Shown: positions 37,238-46,682 of the stretch, piece after piece
Position numbering within the stretch: position 1 is the first letter of the stretch
Layout of the letters: each line of letters opens with the position of its first letter
Assembly (NCBI GenBank): GCA_017642895.1
Contig: JAEPON010000007.1
Location: 62,001-126,000, forward strand
Origin: Roseitalea sp.
GTDB lineage: Bacteria; Pseudomonadota; Alphaproteobacteria; Rhizobiales; Rhizobiaceae
Reading direction: 5' to 3'
Length of the DNA stretch: 64,000 bases
Notes under the pieces: generated by a model
What the model was told of the DNA's origin: nothing
The model's database searches: none
What the model saw: the letters and a program-made list of their open reading frames with translations, nothing else
Made by a program: the position numbers and the translations under genes

Positions 37238-37430
37238 GACGCCGATTTCCTCCAACGCGCCTGGCCTGGGTCCTGACCCTAGCCGGCCGGAAACAAGCCG
37301 ACTTTCCCCGGAGCGTCAACAACGTGTCGTGATCGTCGCCCGACGCGATGTCGCTATGCAAGTGCTGGAGGTCGAAGAATTGATCGTCGGCGGGCGAGGC
37401 ACCGGCGACAGTGCGGGAACGGGAGGCCCC

Positions 37431-39014
37431 ATGGACCCTTTGATCAGCGAAGCCGTGCCAACGCCGCCAAAACGTTCCAAGCGCGGCGGCCGCGCGGCCA
37501 ACATGCGGCGCGGCGGCGCTGCGATCACGCAGATGCCGTGGGAAATCCCGCTCAACACCGACAGACCGACCGAACCGCTGCCACCCGAGGGTGTCGAGGC
37601 CATCCATGACGGCACGATGCGCATTCTCGAAGAAGTCGGCGTCGAGTTTCTGAACATCGAGGCGGTCGAGATCTTCCGCGAGGAAGGCTGCCTGATCGAC
37701 AATGAGACGCCGGACAGCGCCCGGGTGCGGTTCGGGCGCGACTACATCATGGAGAAGGTGGGGCTGGCGCCCGGCAGCTTCACCGTGACGCCGCGCAATC
37801 CCGAGCGGCAGATCACGATCGGCGACAAGCACATCGTGTTCGGCAACGTCTCCTCGCCGCCCAACTGTTCGGACCTTGATCGCGGTCGGCGGATCGGCGA
37901 TCGCGCATCCTACCAGGACTTCCTCAAGCTGACGCAATATTTCAACTGCATCCACTTCGCCGGCGGCTATCCAGTCGAGCCGATGGATCTGCACCCCTCG
38001 ATCCGGCATCTGGATTGCCTCTATGACAAGCTCACGCTGACCGACAAGGTCGTGCATGCCTATTCGCTGGGCACCGAGCGGGTCGAGGATGTCATCGAAA
38101 TGGTGCGCATCGCCGGCGGACTGAGCCATGAGGAATTCGACGCAACGCCGCACATGTACACCAACATCAACTCGACTTCGCCGCTCAAGCATGACTGGCC
38201 GATGATCGACGGCATGATGCGGCTGGCGCGGCGCGGACAACCGACGATCATCACGCCGTTCACGCTTGCCGGCGCGATGAGCCCGATCACGCTCGCCGGC
38301 ACGGTCGCGCAGTCGATGGCCGAATCGCTGTGCGCGGTGGCACTGGTTCAGACGATCAATCCGGGCTGCCCCGTCGCCATTGGCACATTCTCCTCAAACG
38401 TCGACATGAAGACCGGCGCGCCGGCCTTCGGCACGCCCGACTACATGCGCACCACGCAGATGACCGGACAGATGGCGCGCCATTACGGCCTGCCGCTGCG
38501 GGCGTCCAACACCTGCGTTTCCAATGCGCCGGACAATCAGGCGACATGGGAAAGTTCGCACTCCCTGTTTGCCGCGATCACGTCGGGCGTCAACGTGGTC
38601 TATCACGCCGCCGGCTGGCTGGAGGGCGGGTTGTGCGCTTCCTATGAGAAATTCATCATGGATTGCGAGCAGCTACAGCAGCTCATCGCCTATATGAAGC
38701 CGGTGAAGTGGGGCGAGGACGAGATCGCACTGGATGCCATCGCCGAGGTCGGCCAGGGCGGGCACTTTTTCGGCATCCAGCACACGCAGGACCGCTATGA
38801 GAGCGCCTTCTATGCGCCATTCCTGTCGGACTGGAGCAATTTCGAAAACTGGCGCGACCGCGGGTCGGTGCAGACCGTCGAGCGCGCCAACAGGGTCTGG
38901 AAACAGATCCTCGGCGAGTTCGAGCCGCCGCCGATCGACGATGCCGTCCGCGAGGAACTGGAAGACTTCGTCGCCCGCCGCAAACAGGAAGGCGGCGCGC
39001 CGACGGATTTCTGA
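37431..39014 (+). CDS. Trimethylamine methyltransferase (MttB) family protein
   Basis: A 527-residue MttB-superfamily protein, probably a non-pyrrolysine type since there is no in-frame amber codon. The body has RILEEVGVEFLN near residue 65, GNVSSPPNCSDLDRG near 140, and NTCVSNAPDNQATWES near 365. Characterised homologues (MtgB) demethylate glycine betaine and pass the methyl to a corrinoid protein. No corrinoid protein gene is visible nearby. The ATG at 37431 is chosen for GGGAGG just upstream. It overlaps the next gene by one base. Confidence 0.9.
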   Translation: MDPLISEAVPTPPKRSKRGGRAANMRRGGAAITQMPWEIPLNTDRPTEPLPPEGVEAIHDGTMRILEEVGVEFLNIEAVEIFREEGCLIDNETPDSARVRFGRDYIMEKVGLAPGSFTVTPRNPERQITIGDKHIVFGNVSSPPNCSDLDRGRRIGDRASYQDFLKLTQYFNCIHFAGGYPVEPMDLHPSIRHLDCLYDKLTLTDKVVHAYSLGTERVEDVIEMVRIAGGLSHEEFDATPHMYTNINSTSPLKHDWPMIDGMMRLARRGQPTIITPFTLAGAMSPITLAGTVAQSMAESLCAVALVQTINPGCPVAIGTFSSNVDMKTGAPAFGTPDYMRTTQMTGQMARHYGLPLRASNTCVSNAPDNQATWESSHSLFAAITSGVNVVYHAAGWLEGGLCASYEKFIMDCEQLQQLIAYMKPVKWGEDEIALDAIAEVGQGGHFFGIQHTQDRYESAFYAPFLSDWSNFENWRDRGSVQTVERANRVWKQILGEFEPPPIDDAVREELEDFVARRKQEGGAPTDF

Positions 39015-40117
39015 TGGTGGCCATTGCCGAAACGATGCAGGCGGTGCTTTTGACCGGACATGGCGGGCCGGAGATGCTCAGCGTCCGCGACGACTGGCCG
39101 GTGCCGCAGCCGTCAGCCAATGAGGTGCTGATCCGCGTCCATGCCGCCGGCATCAACAACACCGACATCAATACGCGCATCGGCTGGTATTCGAAATCGG
39201 TGCGCGGCGAAACCAATGAAGGCTCGGCGTCGGGCTTTGAAACCGCCGACAGCTCCGATTCGTCCTGGTCGGGCGCGGCGATCGGCTTTCCGCGCATTCA
39301 GGGCGCCGATGTGTGCGGCCGCATCGTTGCCGTTGGCACGGATGTCGATCCTGGCCGCATCGGAGAACGGGTTCTCGTGCGGGCGCTCCAGCACCAGCCG
39401 CCGAGCGAAACCGGGCTGAACTGCATCACCTTCGGCTCGGAGGTGGATGGCGGTTTCGCCGACTATGCGGTGGCGCAATCGGACATAGCGCTGGCCATCG
39501 ACAGCCCGCTGAGCGATGTCGAACTGGCCTCGTTCCCCTGCGCGGCATCGACTGCGGAGGGTATGCTCGACCGCATCGATCTGGGCCGTGGCGAACGGGT
39601 CCTGATCACCGGCGCTTCGGGCGGTGTCGGGTCTGCCGCGGTGCAACTGGCCAGGCGGCGCGGCGCCCGCATCGTCGCGCTGGCTTCGGCGGCCAAGCAC
39701 GATTTCGTCAAGAGCCTTGGGGCCGATGAAATTCTGGACCGGGCGGCGGTGCCGGACGCTATGAGTTTTGACGTCGTGGTCGATCTTGTCGTCGGGCCGG
39801 GCTGGGCCGGTCTGATCAATGCGCTCAAGCGCGGCGGGCGCTACATCACCGCCGGCGCGATCGGCGGGCCGATCTCGGAGATCGATCTGCGCACCATCTA
39901 TCTGCGCGACCTGACGATTGCGGGCAGCACGTACCAGCCGCCACACATCTTCGAAAACCTGGTGTCCTACATCGAGGCCGGCGCGCTGAAGCCGGTCGTG
40001 TCAAAAACGTACCGGCTGTCGCAAATTGCCGAGGCACAGGCCGATTTCGTCGCAAAGACATATCCCGGCAAGCTGGTGCTGGTGCCAGATTGCCTTTGGC
40101 AGGATCAAGTTCAATAG
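39014..40117 (+). CDS. Zinc-type alcohol dehydrogenase/quinone oxidoreductase
   Basis: A 367-residue medium-chain dehydrogenase. The GroES-like half has VLIRVHAAGINNTDINTR near residue 40 and the GADVCGRIV segment; the Rossmann half has ITGASGGVGSAAVQLARRRGA near 195. The structural zinc cysteines are absent, so it resembles quinone oxidoreductases. It is one base from mttB and 24 bases from the dimethylglycine dehydrogenase, in a shared transcript. Its role in the C1 module is unknown, perhaps formaldehyde or aldehyde handling. Confidence 0.85.
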   Translation: MVAIAETMQAVLLTGHGGPEMLSVRDDWPVPQPSANEVLIRVHAAGINNTDINTRIGWYSKSVRGETNEGSASGFETADSSDSSWSGAAIGFPRIQGADVCGRIVAVGTDVDPGRIGERVLVRALQHQPPSETGLNCITFGSEVDGGFADYAVAQSDIALAIDSPLSDVELASFPCAASTAEGMLDRIDLGRGERVLITGASGGVGSAAVQLARRRGARIVALASAAKHDFVKSLGADEILDRAAVPDAMSFDVVVDLVVGPGWAGLINALKRGGRYITAGAIGGPISEIDLRTIYLRDLTIAGSTYQPPHIFENLVSYIEAGALKPVVSKTYRLSQIAEAQADFVAKTYPGKLVLVPDCLWQDQVQ

Positions 40118-40141
40118 GTTGCGGGCAGAGGGATCTCACCG

Positions 40142-42703
40142 ATGAAAACATCCACGCGTGTCGTCGTCATCGGGGGCGGCGTTGTCGGCTGCTCGGTGCT
40201 CTACCATCTGGCCAAGGCCGGCTGGACCGACATCATGCTGATCGAGCGCTCGGAACTCACCTCCGGCTCGTCCTGGCACGCCGCCGGCGGCTTTCACACG
40301 CTCAATGGCGATCCAAACGTTGCAAAACTGCAAGCCTATACCGTCGGCCTCTATGACGAACTTGAAAAGGTCTCCGGCCAGTCTTGCGGGCTGCATCTGA
40401 CCGGCGGCGTGATGCTCGCGGAAAGCCCCGAGCGGATGGATTTCCTGCGCACGCTGCATGCCAAGGGCCGGCATCTGGGCATGCAGACCGAACTGATCAC
40501 GCCGTCCGAAGCCAAGGCCATGTTCCCGCTGATGGACGAAAGCCAGTTCGTCGGCGCGCTCTGGGACCCGGTCGAGGGCCATCTCGATCCGTCCGGCACG
40601 ACCCACGCCTATGCCAAGGCGGCGCGGACGCTGGGCGCCGAGATCGTCCTGCGCAACCCGGTCAAGGAACTGACGCAGGATGCAGACGGCACGTGGAACG
40701 TGATCACCGAGCAAGGCACTGTCCGCGCCGAGCATGTGGTCAATGCCGGCGGCCTTTGGGCCCGGGAAGTCGGCCGCATGGTCGGCCTCGAACTGCCGCT
40801 GCTCGCCATGGAACACATGTATCTTCTGACCGAGGACATGCCCGAGGTGATCGCGTTCAACGAGGAGTTCGGGCGCGAACTGATCCATGCGGTCGATTTC
40901 CGCGGCGAAATCTACACCCGCCAGGAGCGCCAGGGCATGCTGCTGGGCACCTATGAGCAGGCCTGCGTGCCCTGGTCGCCGGTCAACACGCCGTGGGATT
41001 TCGGCCACGAACTGCTGCAGCCGGACCTTGACCGGCTGGCGCCGTCGCTGGAAATCGGCTTCCGCCATTTCCCGCCGTTCGAGAATGCCGGCATCAAGCA
41101 GATCATCAACGGCCCCTTCACGTTCGCACCCGACGGCAATCCTTTGGTCGGCCCGGTGCGTGGGCTGACCAATTTCTGGTCCGCCTGCGCCGTCATGGCC
41201 GGCTTTTCGCAGGGCGGCGGCGTCGGGCTGACGCTGGCCAACTGGATGGTGGACGGCGATCCGGGCGCCGATGTGTGGGGCATGGATGTGGCCCGCTACG
41301 GCGAATGGGCAACGCTGCGCTACACCAATGCCAAGGTGCGCGAGAACTATTCGCGGCGCTTCCGCATCAGCTATCCCAACGAGGAACTGCCCGCCGCGCG
41401 GCCGCACCAGACAACGCCGATCCATGACATCCAGGTCAATCAAAACCACGCTGTGATGGGCGACTCATGGGCGCTGGAAACCCCGCTCTGGTATGCGCCG
41501 TCGGCGGACGAGGCGCATGACGTTGTCAGCTTCCACCGGTCCAACGACTTCGCGCATATCGCCGCCGAGGTGAAGAATGTGCGCGACAATGTCGGCATCA
41601 CGGAAATTTCCAACTTCGCCAAATATGAAGTCACCGGCGAGGGCGCGGAAGCCTGGCTGTCGCATCTGATGACCAACACCATGCCGAAGCCCGGCCGCAT
41701 GGTTCTGACGCCGATGCTGAACGAATTCGGCAAGCTGATCGGCGATTTCACCATCGCCAAGCTGGGCGAGAACCGCTTCATGATCTGGGGCTCGTCGGCA
41801 GCGCAGATCTATCACATGCGCTGGTTCGAGCGGCATCTGCCGGACGACGGGTCGGTCCGTGTCCACCGGTTCGGCATGAATTTGAACGGGCTGTCGATCG
41901 CCGGACCGAACAGCCGCAAGGTGCTGGAAAAGCTGACCGACCAGGACGTTTCAAACGAGGCGTTCCGCTTCATGGACAGCCGCGAGATGGACGTGCAGGG
42001 CTCGCCGTGCATCGTCAGCCGCATCTCCTACACCGGCGATCTGGGCTACGAGATCTGGTGCGAGCCGGCCTATACGCGCAAACTCTATTGCGACATCAAG
42101 GAGGCTGGTGCCGCGTTCGGCATCAAGGATTTCGGCATGCGTGCGCTGCTGTCCATGCGGCTCGAAAAGAACTTCCCGACCTGGGGCCATGAGCTCAGGC
42201 CCATTTACGGTCCGTTCGAGGGCTCGATGGACCGCTTCGTCAAACTGTCCAAGAACGATTTCATCGGACGCGAGGCCGCGGCCAGGGAACAGGCCGACGG
42301 GCCGAAATTGCGGCGCGTTTCCTTCATGATCGATGCGGACACCGCCGATGTGATGCATGACGAGCCCGTCTGGGCGAAGGTCGGCGACACCGATTACGGG
42401 ACAGTCGGCGGGCCTGAGAAAGTCGGCCCGCGCCGGTTCACCGATGACGGCACCGAACTGGACCCGCCCGGCATGGCGACGATCACCGATGGAGACTGGC
42501 GCGTGGTGGGATGGGTCACGTCGGGCGGCTATGCCCATGGCGTCGAAAAATCGATGGCGCAGGGCTATGTGCCCGCCGCCCTCGCCGAGCATGGCGACCA
42601 AGGCATGTTCGAGATCGAGGTTCTGGGCGTCCGCCGTCCGGCCGTTATCGCGGTCCAGCCGCCCTTCGACCCTGAGGGCCAGCGGATGCGCGGCATCGCC
42701 TGA
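40142..42703 (+). CDS. Dimethylglycine/sarcosine dehydrogenase (FAD-GcvT)
   Basis: An 853-residue flavoenzyme. The N-terminal FAD domain has the VVVIGGGVVGCSVLYHLAKAG loop and SSWHAAGGFH, whose His matches the covalent flavin site of DMGDH and SARDH. A C-terminal GcvT-like folate domain (about 430-850) has YTGDLGYEIWCEPAY near 635. It N-demethylates dimethylglycine or sarcosine to methylene-THF. It is the last gene of the mttB operon and ends before a good terminator. Confidence 0.93.
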   Translation: MKTSTRVVVIGGGVVGCSVLYHLAKAGWTDIMLIERSELTSGSSWHAAGGFHTLNGDPNVAKLQAYTVGLYDELEKVSGQSCGLHLTGGVMLAESPERMDFLRTLHAKGRHLGMQTELITPSEAKAMFPLMDESQFVGALWDPVEGHLDPSGTTHAYAKAARTLGAEIVLRNPVKELTQDADGTWNVITEQGTVRAEHVVNAGGLWAREVGRMVGLELPLLAMEHMYLLTEDMPEVIAFNEEFGRELIHAVDFRGEIYTRQERQGMLLGTYEQACVPWSPVNTPWDFGHELLQPDLDRLAPSLEIGFRHFPPFENAGIKQIINGPFTFAPDGNPLVGPVRGLTNFWSACAVMAGFSQGGGVGLTLANWMVDGDPGADVWGMDVARYGEWATLRYTNAKVRENYSRRFRISYPNEELPAARPHQTTPIHDIQVNQNHAVMGDSWALETPLWYAPSADEAHDVVSFHRSNDFAHIAAEVKNVRDNVGITEISNFAKYEVTGEGAEAWLSHLMTNTMPKPGRMVLTPMLNEFGKLIGDFTIAKLGENRFMIWGSSAAQIYHMRWFERHLPDDGSVRVHRFGMNLNGLSIAGPNSRKVLEKLTDQDVSNEAFRFMDSREMDVQGSPCIVSRISYTGDLGYEIWCEPAYTRKLYCDIKEAGAAFGIKDFGMRALLSMRLEKNFPTWGHELRPIYGPFEGSMDRFVKLSKNDFIGREAAAREQADGPKLRRVSFMIDADTADVMHDEPVWAKVGDTDYGTVGGPEKVGPRRFTDDGTELDPPGMATITDGDWRVVGWVTSGGYAHGVEKSMAQGYVPAALAEHGDQGMFEIEVLGVRRPAVIAVQPPFDPEGQRMRGIA

Positions 42704-42730
42704 CTGGCGCCACGCATCTCAAGGGTAATA

Positions 42731-42757
42731 AAGAGCGCCGCGTCAGGCGCTCTTTTT
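42731..42757 (+). terminator. Bidirectional rho-independent terminator
   Basis: A perfect 9-bp stem, AAGAGCGCC (42731-42739) and GGCGCTCTT (42746-42754), then TTT. It terminates the mttB-dimethylglycine dehydrogenase operon. The stem lies over the PPK2 stop codon (42743-42745) and the bases after it on the minus strand, so it probably serves both convergent genes. Confidence 0.8.
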
Positions 42758-43672
42758 CATGTCGGGATGCAGCGTCGCGCCCAGAATGTGTTCCGACTTG
42801 CCGATCACCTGTGCCGAATGGCCGACGATCAGCGGATCGGGACCGCGCACGATCCGGCGGTCCTTTTTCGGATAGGGCAGGCTCGACAAAAAGTGCTGCA
42901 TGCAGTTGACGCGGGCGCGCTTCTTGTCGTTCGACTTGACCACCGTCCACGGCGCGTCGGCCGTGTCGGTGTAAAAGAACATGGCTTCCTTGGCCTCGGT
43001 ATAATCGTCCCACTTGTCGAGCGAAGCCTTGTCGATCGGCGACAGTTTCCACTGCTTGAGCGGGTCCTTGCCGCGCGACTGGAAGCGGCGCAATTGTTCG
43101 TCGCGCGTCACGGAGAACCAGAATTTGAACAGCCGGATGTCCGACCGCACCAGCATGCGCTCAAAGTCCGGTGTCTGGCGCATGAATTCAAGATAGTCGT
43201 TGGGCGAGCAGAAGCCCATGACACGCTCGACGCCGGCACGATTGTACCAGGACCGGTCGAACATGACGATCTCGCCGCCCGCCGGCAGATGCTCGACATA
43301 GCGCTGGAAGTACCATTGCGAGCTTTCGCGCTCCGACGGCTTTTCGAGCGCCACAACACGAGCACCGCGCGGATTGAGATGCTCCATGAAGCGCTTGATC
43401 GTCCCGCCCTTGCCGGCGGCGTCGCGGCCTTCGAAGAGAACAATGACCTTCTGTCCGGTGTCCTTCACCCATTCCTGGACCTTGAGCAGCTCCACCTGCA
43501 GTTCGGCCTTGTGCTTCTCGTAGGCCGCCCGCCGCATCTTGTTGCGATAGGGGTATTCGCCGCTTTCGAAGGCATGCGCGATGGCCTGGGGATCGTTGCG
43601 CATTTCGGCGATCGTGGTCGGCCGTCCGTCGGCCATGCCGGGGTCGCCGGCGATCGTTTCCTGATCAATCAT
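42743..43672 (-). CDS. ppk2: Polyphosphate kinase 2
   Basis: A 309-residue PPK2, which moves phosphate between polyphosphate and nucleotides. Walker A is FEGRDAAGKGGTIKRF near residue 80 and Walker B is MFDRSWYNRAGVERVMGF near 135, with a lid region SVTRDEQLRRFQSR. It fits one-domain class I/PPK2. The ATG at 43672 has AGGA 7 bases upstream; an upstream TTG at 43711 is unlikely. It is divergent from plcP across 176 bases. Confidence 0.93.
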   Translation of the reverse strand: MIDQETIAGDPGMADGRPTTIAEMRNDPQAIAHAFESGEYPYRNKMRRAAYEKHKAELQVELLKVQEWVKDTGQKVIVLFEGRDAAGKGGTIKRFMEHLNPRGARVVALEKPSERESSQWYFQRYVEHLPAGGEIVMFDRSWYNRAGVERVMGFCSPNDYLEFMRQTPDFERMLVRSDIRLFKFWFSVTRDEQLRRFQSRGKDPLKQWKLSPIDKASLDKWDDYTEAKEAMFFYTDTADAPWTVVKSNDKKRARVNCMQHFLSSLPYPKKDRRIVRGPDPLIVGHSAQVIGKSEHILGATLHPDMKKSA

Positions 43673-43787
43673 CTGCGTATCCTGTTCAAAAACGGAAAGA
43701 TCAATTGGCAATATCGCCCTATCTCACTCCTTTTTGTGCAGCGCTGCAATGCGACTTGCGCCATATGACGCAGCGTAAGTTTTCTTG

Positions 43788-43805
43788 CCGTCACACGGGT
43801 GACAC
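43788..43805. promoter_or_regulatory. Candidate Pho box between ppk2 and plcP
   Basis: CGTCAC (43789-43794) and TGACAC (43800-43805) are 11 bases apart, the PhoB direct-repeat period. They match TGTCAC/TGTCAC at 10 of 12 positions. It lies in the region shared by ppk2 and plcP-btaAB. It is degenerate, so it needs testing. Confidence 0.4.
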
Positions 43806-43848
43806 ATGAGTCTGATTCTGCGAGGATAACCGACATTTGGTGGGTCCG

Positions 43849-44682
43849 ATGATGAACGAACCACGGCGGTTCCGGACGCTGTTCCTGTCCGACATTCACC
43901 TTGGCACGCGGGGCTGCCAGGCCGAGATGCTGATCGACTTTCTGCGCGAACATGACGCGGACAGAATTTATCTGGTCGGCGACATTTTCGACGGCTGGCG
44001 CCTCAAAAGGGGTTGGTACTGGCCGCAGTCGCACAATGACGTTGTCCAGAAGCTGCTGCGCAAGGCGCGCAAAGGCGCGGAGATCATCTATATTCCGGGC
44101 AATCATGACGAGGTCATGCGAAGCTATCTGGGCTCGCACTTCGGCGGCATCGAAGTGCGCGATCGCGATATTCATGAAGCCGCGGACGGGACACGTTATC
44201 TGGTCATTCACGGCGATCAGTTCGACATGGTGGTCATGCACGCCAAATGGCTGGCCCATGTAGGCGACTGGGCTTACAGGGCCGCGCTCTGGGTCAATGG
44301 CTGGATGAACCGGCTCAAGCGGCTTTGGGGCGGCCAGTACTGGTCGCTGTCCAAATGGCTCAAGCTCAAGGTCAAGCAGGCTGTCAACTTCATCGGAGCA
44401 TTCGAAGAGACGCTGTCGGGCGAAGCGCGGCGTGCTGGCGTTCACGGTGTCATATGCGGCCATATCCACCATGCGGCAATCAAGCAGCAGAACGGCATTC
44501 GCTACGTCAACACCGGCGACTGGGTGGAAAGCTGCACGGCGATCGCCGAGACCGAGGAAGGCGAGATGGTGCTGATCGACTGGGCGGCCGCCAGCCGTGC
44601 TCGCCGCAAGGACCGGATCGTCGATCTGGACGCCGCCAAGAAGGGCAAGCAGGCCGCGCGCATCAAACCGCGGGCCGCCTGA
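43849..44682 (+). CDS. plcP: Metallophosphoesterase, PlcP-like phospholipase C
   Basis: A 277-residue calcineurin-like phosphoesterase: FLSDIHLGTRG, LVGDIFDGW, IPGNHDE, VIHGDQFD and CGHIHHA metal-binding motifs in order. By homology it could be annotated UDP-2,3-diacylglucosamine hydrolase, but the rhizobial PlcP (S. meliloti, roseobacters) has the same architecture and removes phosphocholine from phospholipids under phosphate limitation. The immediately following btaAB strongly supports PlcP. The start at 43849 is chosen among nearby codons (TTG at 43837, ATG at 43852). Confidence 0.8.
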   Translation: MMNEPRRFRTLFLSDIHLGTRGCQAEMLIDFLREHDADRIYLVGDIFDGWRLKRGWYWPQSHNDVVQKLLRKARKGAEIIYIPGNHDEVMRSYLGSHFGGIEVRDRDIHEAADGTRYLVIHGDQFDMVVMHAKWLAHVGDWAYRAALWVNGWMNRLKRLWGGQYWSLSKWLKLKVKQAVNFIGAFEETLSGEARRAGVHGVICGHIHHAAIKQQNGIRYVNTGDWVESCTAIAETEEGEMVLIDWAAASRARRKDRIVDLDAAKKGKQAARIKPRAA

Positions 44683-44745
44683 TCCTTGGCAGATGCAGCA
44701 AATCCGCTAGAACAGTTTTCATCCGACCACTGACAGGGCCAGACC

Positions 44746-45984
44746 ATGGGTTCGCCTTCCGCCACACCGACGGTGCGCACGCAGCTTGGCGGCGCCGTGC
44801 AACAGAACAGCGCATTTTCCGTCACGGGCATTCTGGAACGCGCCTTTGCGCAGACATTCACTGGGCTCGTCTATCCGCAGATTTGGGAAGACCCGGTCGT
44901 GGACATGGACGCGTTGGCCATCGGGCCGGACGATGCCATCGTCGCGATCGCTTCGGGCGGCTGCAACGTGATGAGCTATCTGACGGCGAACCCGGCTTCG
45001 GTCGAGGCGGTCGATCTGTCGCCGGCGCATATCGCGCTGAACCGGCTCAAATTTGCAGCGCCAAGACACCTGCCCGACCAGGCCGCGTTCTTCCAACTGT
45101 TTGGCCGTGCGGACGTGCCGGGCAATGCGGCGCTGTTCGACCACCATCTTGCGCCGCATCTCGATGTGGCAACGGTCGATTATTGGAACGGGCGCAAGGG
45201 CCTGGGCGGACGCCGGATCGACATGTTCGAACAGGGGTTCTACCGCTTCGGGGCGCTCGGCCTGTTCATCGGATGGGCCCACCGGATCGCACGGTTCAAG
45301 GGCATTGATTTCTCCGAGTTCATGGCGTGCCGCGACATCGAGGAACAGACCCGCTTTTTCGAGGACAAGGTCAAACCGGCGATTGACAGCCGTTTCATCA
45401 AGACGATTGCCCGCAATCGGGCATCCCTGTTCGGCCTGGGCATTCCGCCACAGCAATATGAGGCACTGGCCGGCGCGGCCGATGGCGACATGCATGCCGT
45501 TCTCACCGAACGGACGCGCATGCTGATGTGCGGGTTTCCGCTGTCGGAGAACTATTTTGCATGGGCCGCCTTCAATCGCGGCTATGATCCGTCGGGTGAC
45601 GGCCCGCTGCCGCCCTATCTGCAGCGGAAGAATTTCAAAATCGTGCGCGACAACGCGCACAAGGCATCGATCCGCAACCGGACACTGACGGATTTCCTGC
45701 GCGAGGCACCGGGCGCATCCAAGGATTGTTACGTCTTGCTCGACGCTCAGGACTGGATGACCGATGCGCAACTGAACGATCTTTGGACGCACATCACGCG
45801 GACCGCGCGTACGGGCGCGCGCGTGATCTTCCGCACCGCCGGCGTTGAAACCATCCTGCCCGGGCGCGTGTCGGACAGCGTGCTCGGCTGCTGGCGTTAT
45901 CATGAAGAGCGTTCCCGCGACCTGCACGACCAGGACCGCTCGGCGATCTATGGCGGCTTTCACCTTTACACGCTGAAAGGCTGA
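44746..45984 (+). CDS. btaA: Diacylglycerol 3-amino-3-carboxypropyltransferase BtaA
   Basis: A 412-residue DUF3419/BtaA protein. It transfers the 3-amino-3-carboxypropyl group of SAM to diacylglycerol, the first step in making the betaine lipid DGTS. Motifs: the PQIWEDPVVDMDALAIGPDDA opening near residue 45, IASGGCNVMSYL near 68, and FIGWAHRIARFKGIDF near 180. Its substrate diacylglycerol would come from plcP, 63 bases upstream. Confidence 0.93.
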   Translation: MGSPSATPTVRTQLGGAVQQNSAFSVTGILERAFAQTFTGLVYPQIWEDPVVDMDALAIGPDDAIVAIASGGCNVMSYLTANPASVEAVDLSPAHIALNRLKFAAPRHLPDQAAFFQLFGRADVPGNAALFDHHLAPHLDVATVDYWNGRKGLGGRRIDMFEQGFYRFGALGLFIGWAHRIARFKGIDFSEFMACRDIEEQTRFFEDKVKPAIDSRFIKTIARNRASLFGLGIPPQQYEALAGAADGDMHAVLTERTRMLMCGFPLSENYFAWAAFNRGYDPSGDGPLPPYLQRKNFKIVRDNAHKASIRNRTLTDFLREAPGASKDCYVLLDAQDWMTDAQLNDLWTHITRTARTGARVIFRTAGVETILPGRVSDSVLGCWRYHEERSRDLHDQDRSAIYGGFHLYTLKG

Positions 45985-45986
45985 CC

Positions 45987-46655
45987 ATGGCCGAGGCGGC
46001 GGACACCCATTCGGGGCTGATGGATGCGATCTACCGCAAACAGCGGCACATTTACGATCTGACGCGCAAATATTATCTGCTCGGCCGTGACAGGATGATC
46101 GACGACCTCAACGTTCCGCCCGGCGGCACGGTGCTTGAAGTGGCCTGCGGCACGGGCCGAAATCTCATCCAGGCCGCCGACCGCTATCGCGACGCGCGGT
46201 TCCATGGCTTCGACATTTCGGCCGAGATGCTGAAATCGGCGCAGGCGACGGTGACCAGAAAGGGCCTTGGCGACCGCATCAGGCTGACACGCGGCGATGC
46301 TACCGATTTCGATCCCGAAGCCCTGTTCGGCATTGCCCGGTTCGACCGCGTTTTCATCTCTTATTCGGTGTCGATGATCCCGGTCTGGAAAGAAGCCATC
46401 GCGCGCTCCGCCACCGTGCTGGAGCCGGGCGGTGAACTGCATGTGGTTGATTTCGGAGAACAAACCCGCCTGCCGCGCTGGTTCGGCGCGGGCCTTCGTC
46501 GCTGGCTCGCCAAGTTTCATGTCACCCCGCGCGGCGATCTCGAGGCGGTGATGCAAGCGGTGGCCGACCGTCACGGAGGACGACTGCAGTTTGTCTCCCT
46601 TTACCGTGACTATGCACGATATGGCCGCGTGACGATGCCCGACGCGCAGCCATGA
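45987..46655 (+). CDS. btaB: SAM-dependent methyltransferase BtaB
   Basis: A 222-residue class I methyltransferase (VLEVACGTGRNL SAM motif near residue 48). It trimethylates diacylglyceryl-homoserine to DGTS with three SAM molecules. An IYDLTRKYYLLGRDRMIDDL opening is typical of BtaB. It follows btaA by 2 bases. Together with plcP this is a full lipid remodelling operon. Confidence 0.92.
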   Translation: MAEAADTHSGLMDAIYRKQRHIYDLTRKYYLLGRDRMIDDLNVPPGGTVLEVACGTGRNLIQAADRYRDARFHGFDISAEMLKSAQATVTRKGLGDRIRLTRGDATDFDPEALFGIARFDRVFISYSVSMIPVWKEAIARSATVLEPGGELHVVDFGEQTRLPRWFGAGLRRWLAKFHVTPRGDLEAVMQAVADRHGGRLQFVSLYRDYARYGRVTMPDAQP

Positions 46656-46682
46656 CCAGTCCTGCCGATTGGTGATTGCATT

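Noticed and set aside
37431..39014. Pyrrolysine-containing MttB
   Set aside because: The reading frame has no internal TAG, and no pylS/pylT genes are in the window.
43849..44682. Calling this gene lpxH (lipid A synthesis)
   Set aside because: Alphaproteobacteria usually use LpxI, and its place ahead of btaAB fits PlcP much better. The two share motifs, so LpxH-like activity is not excluded.
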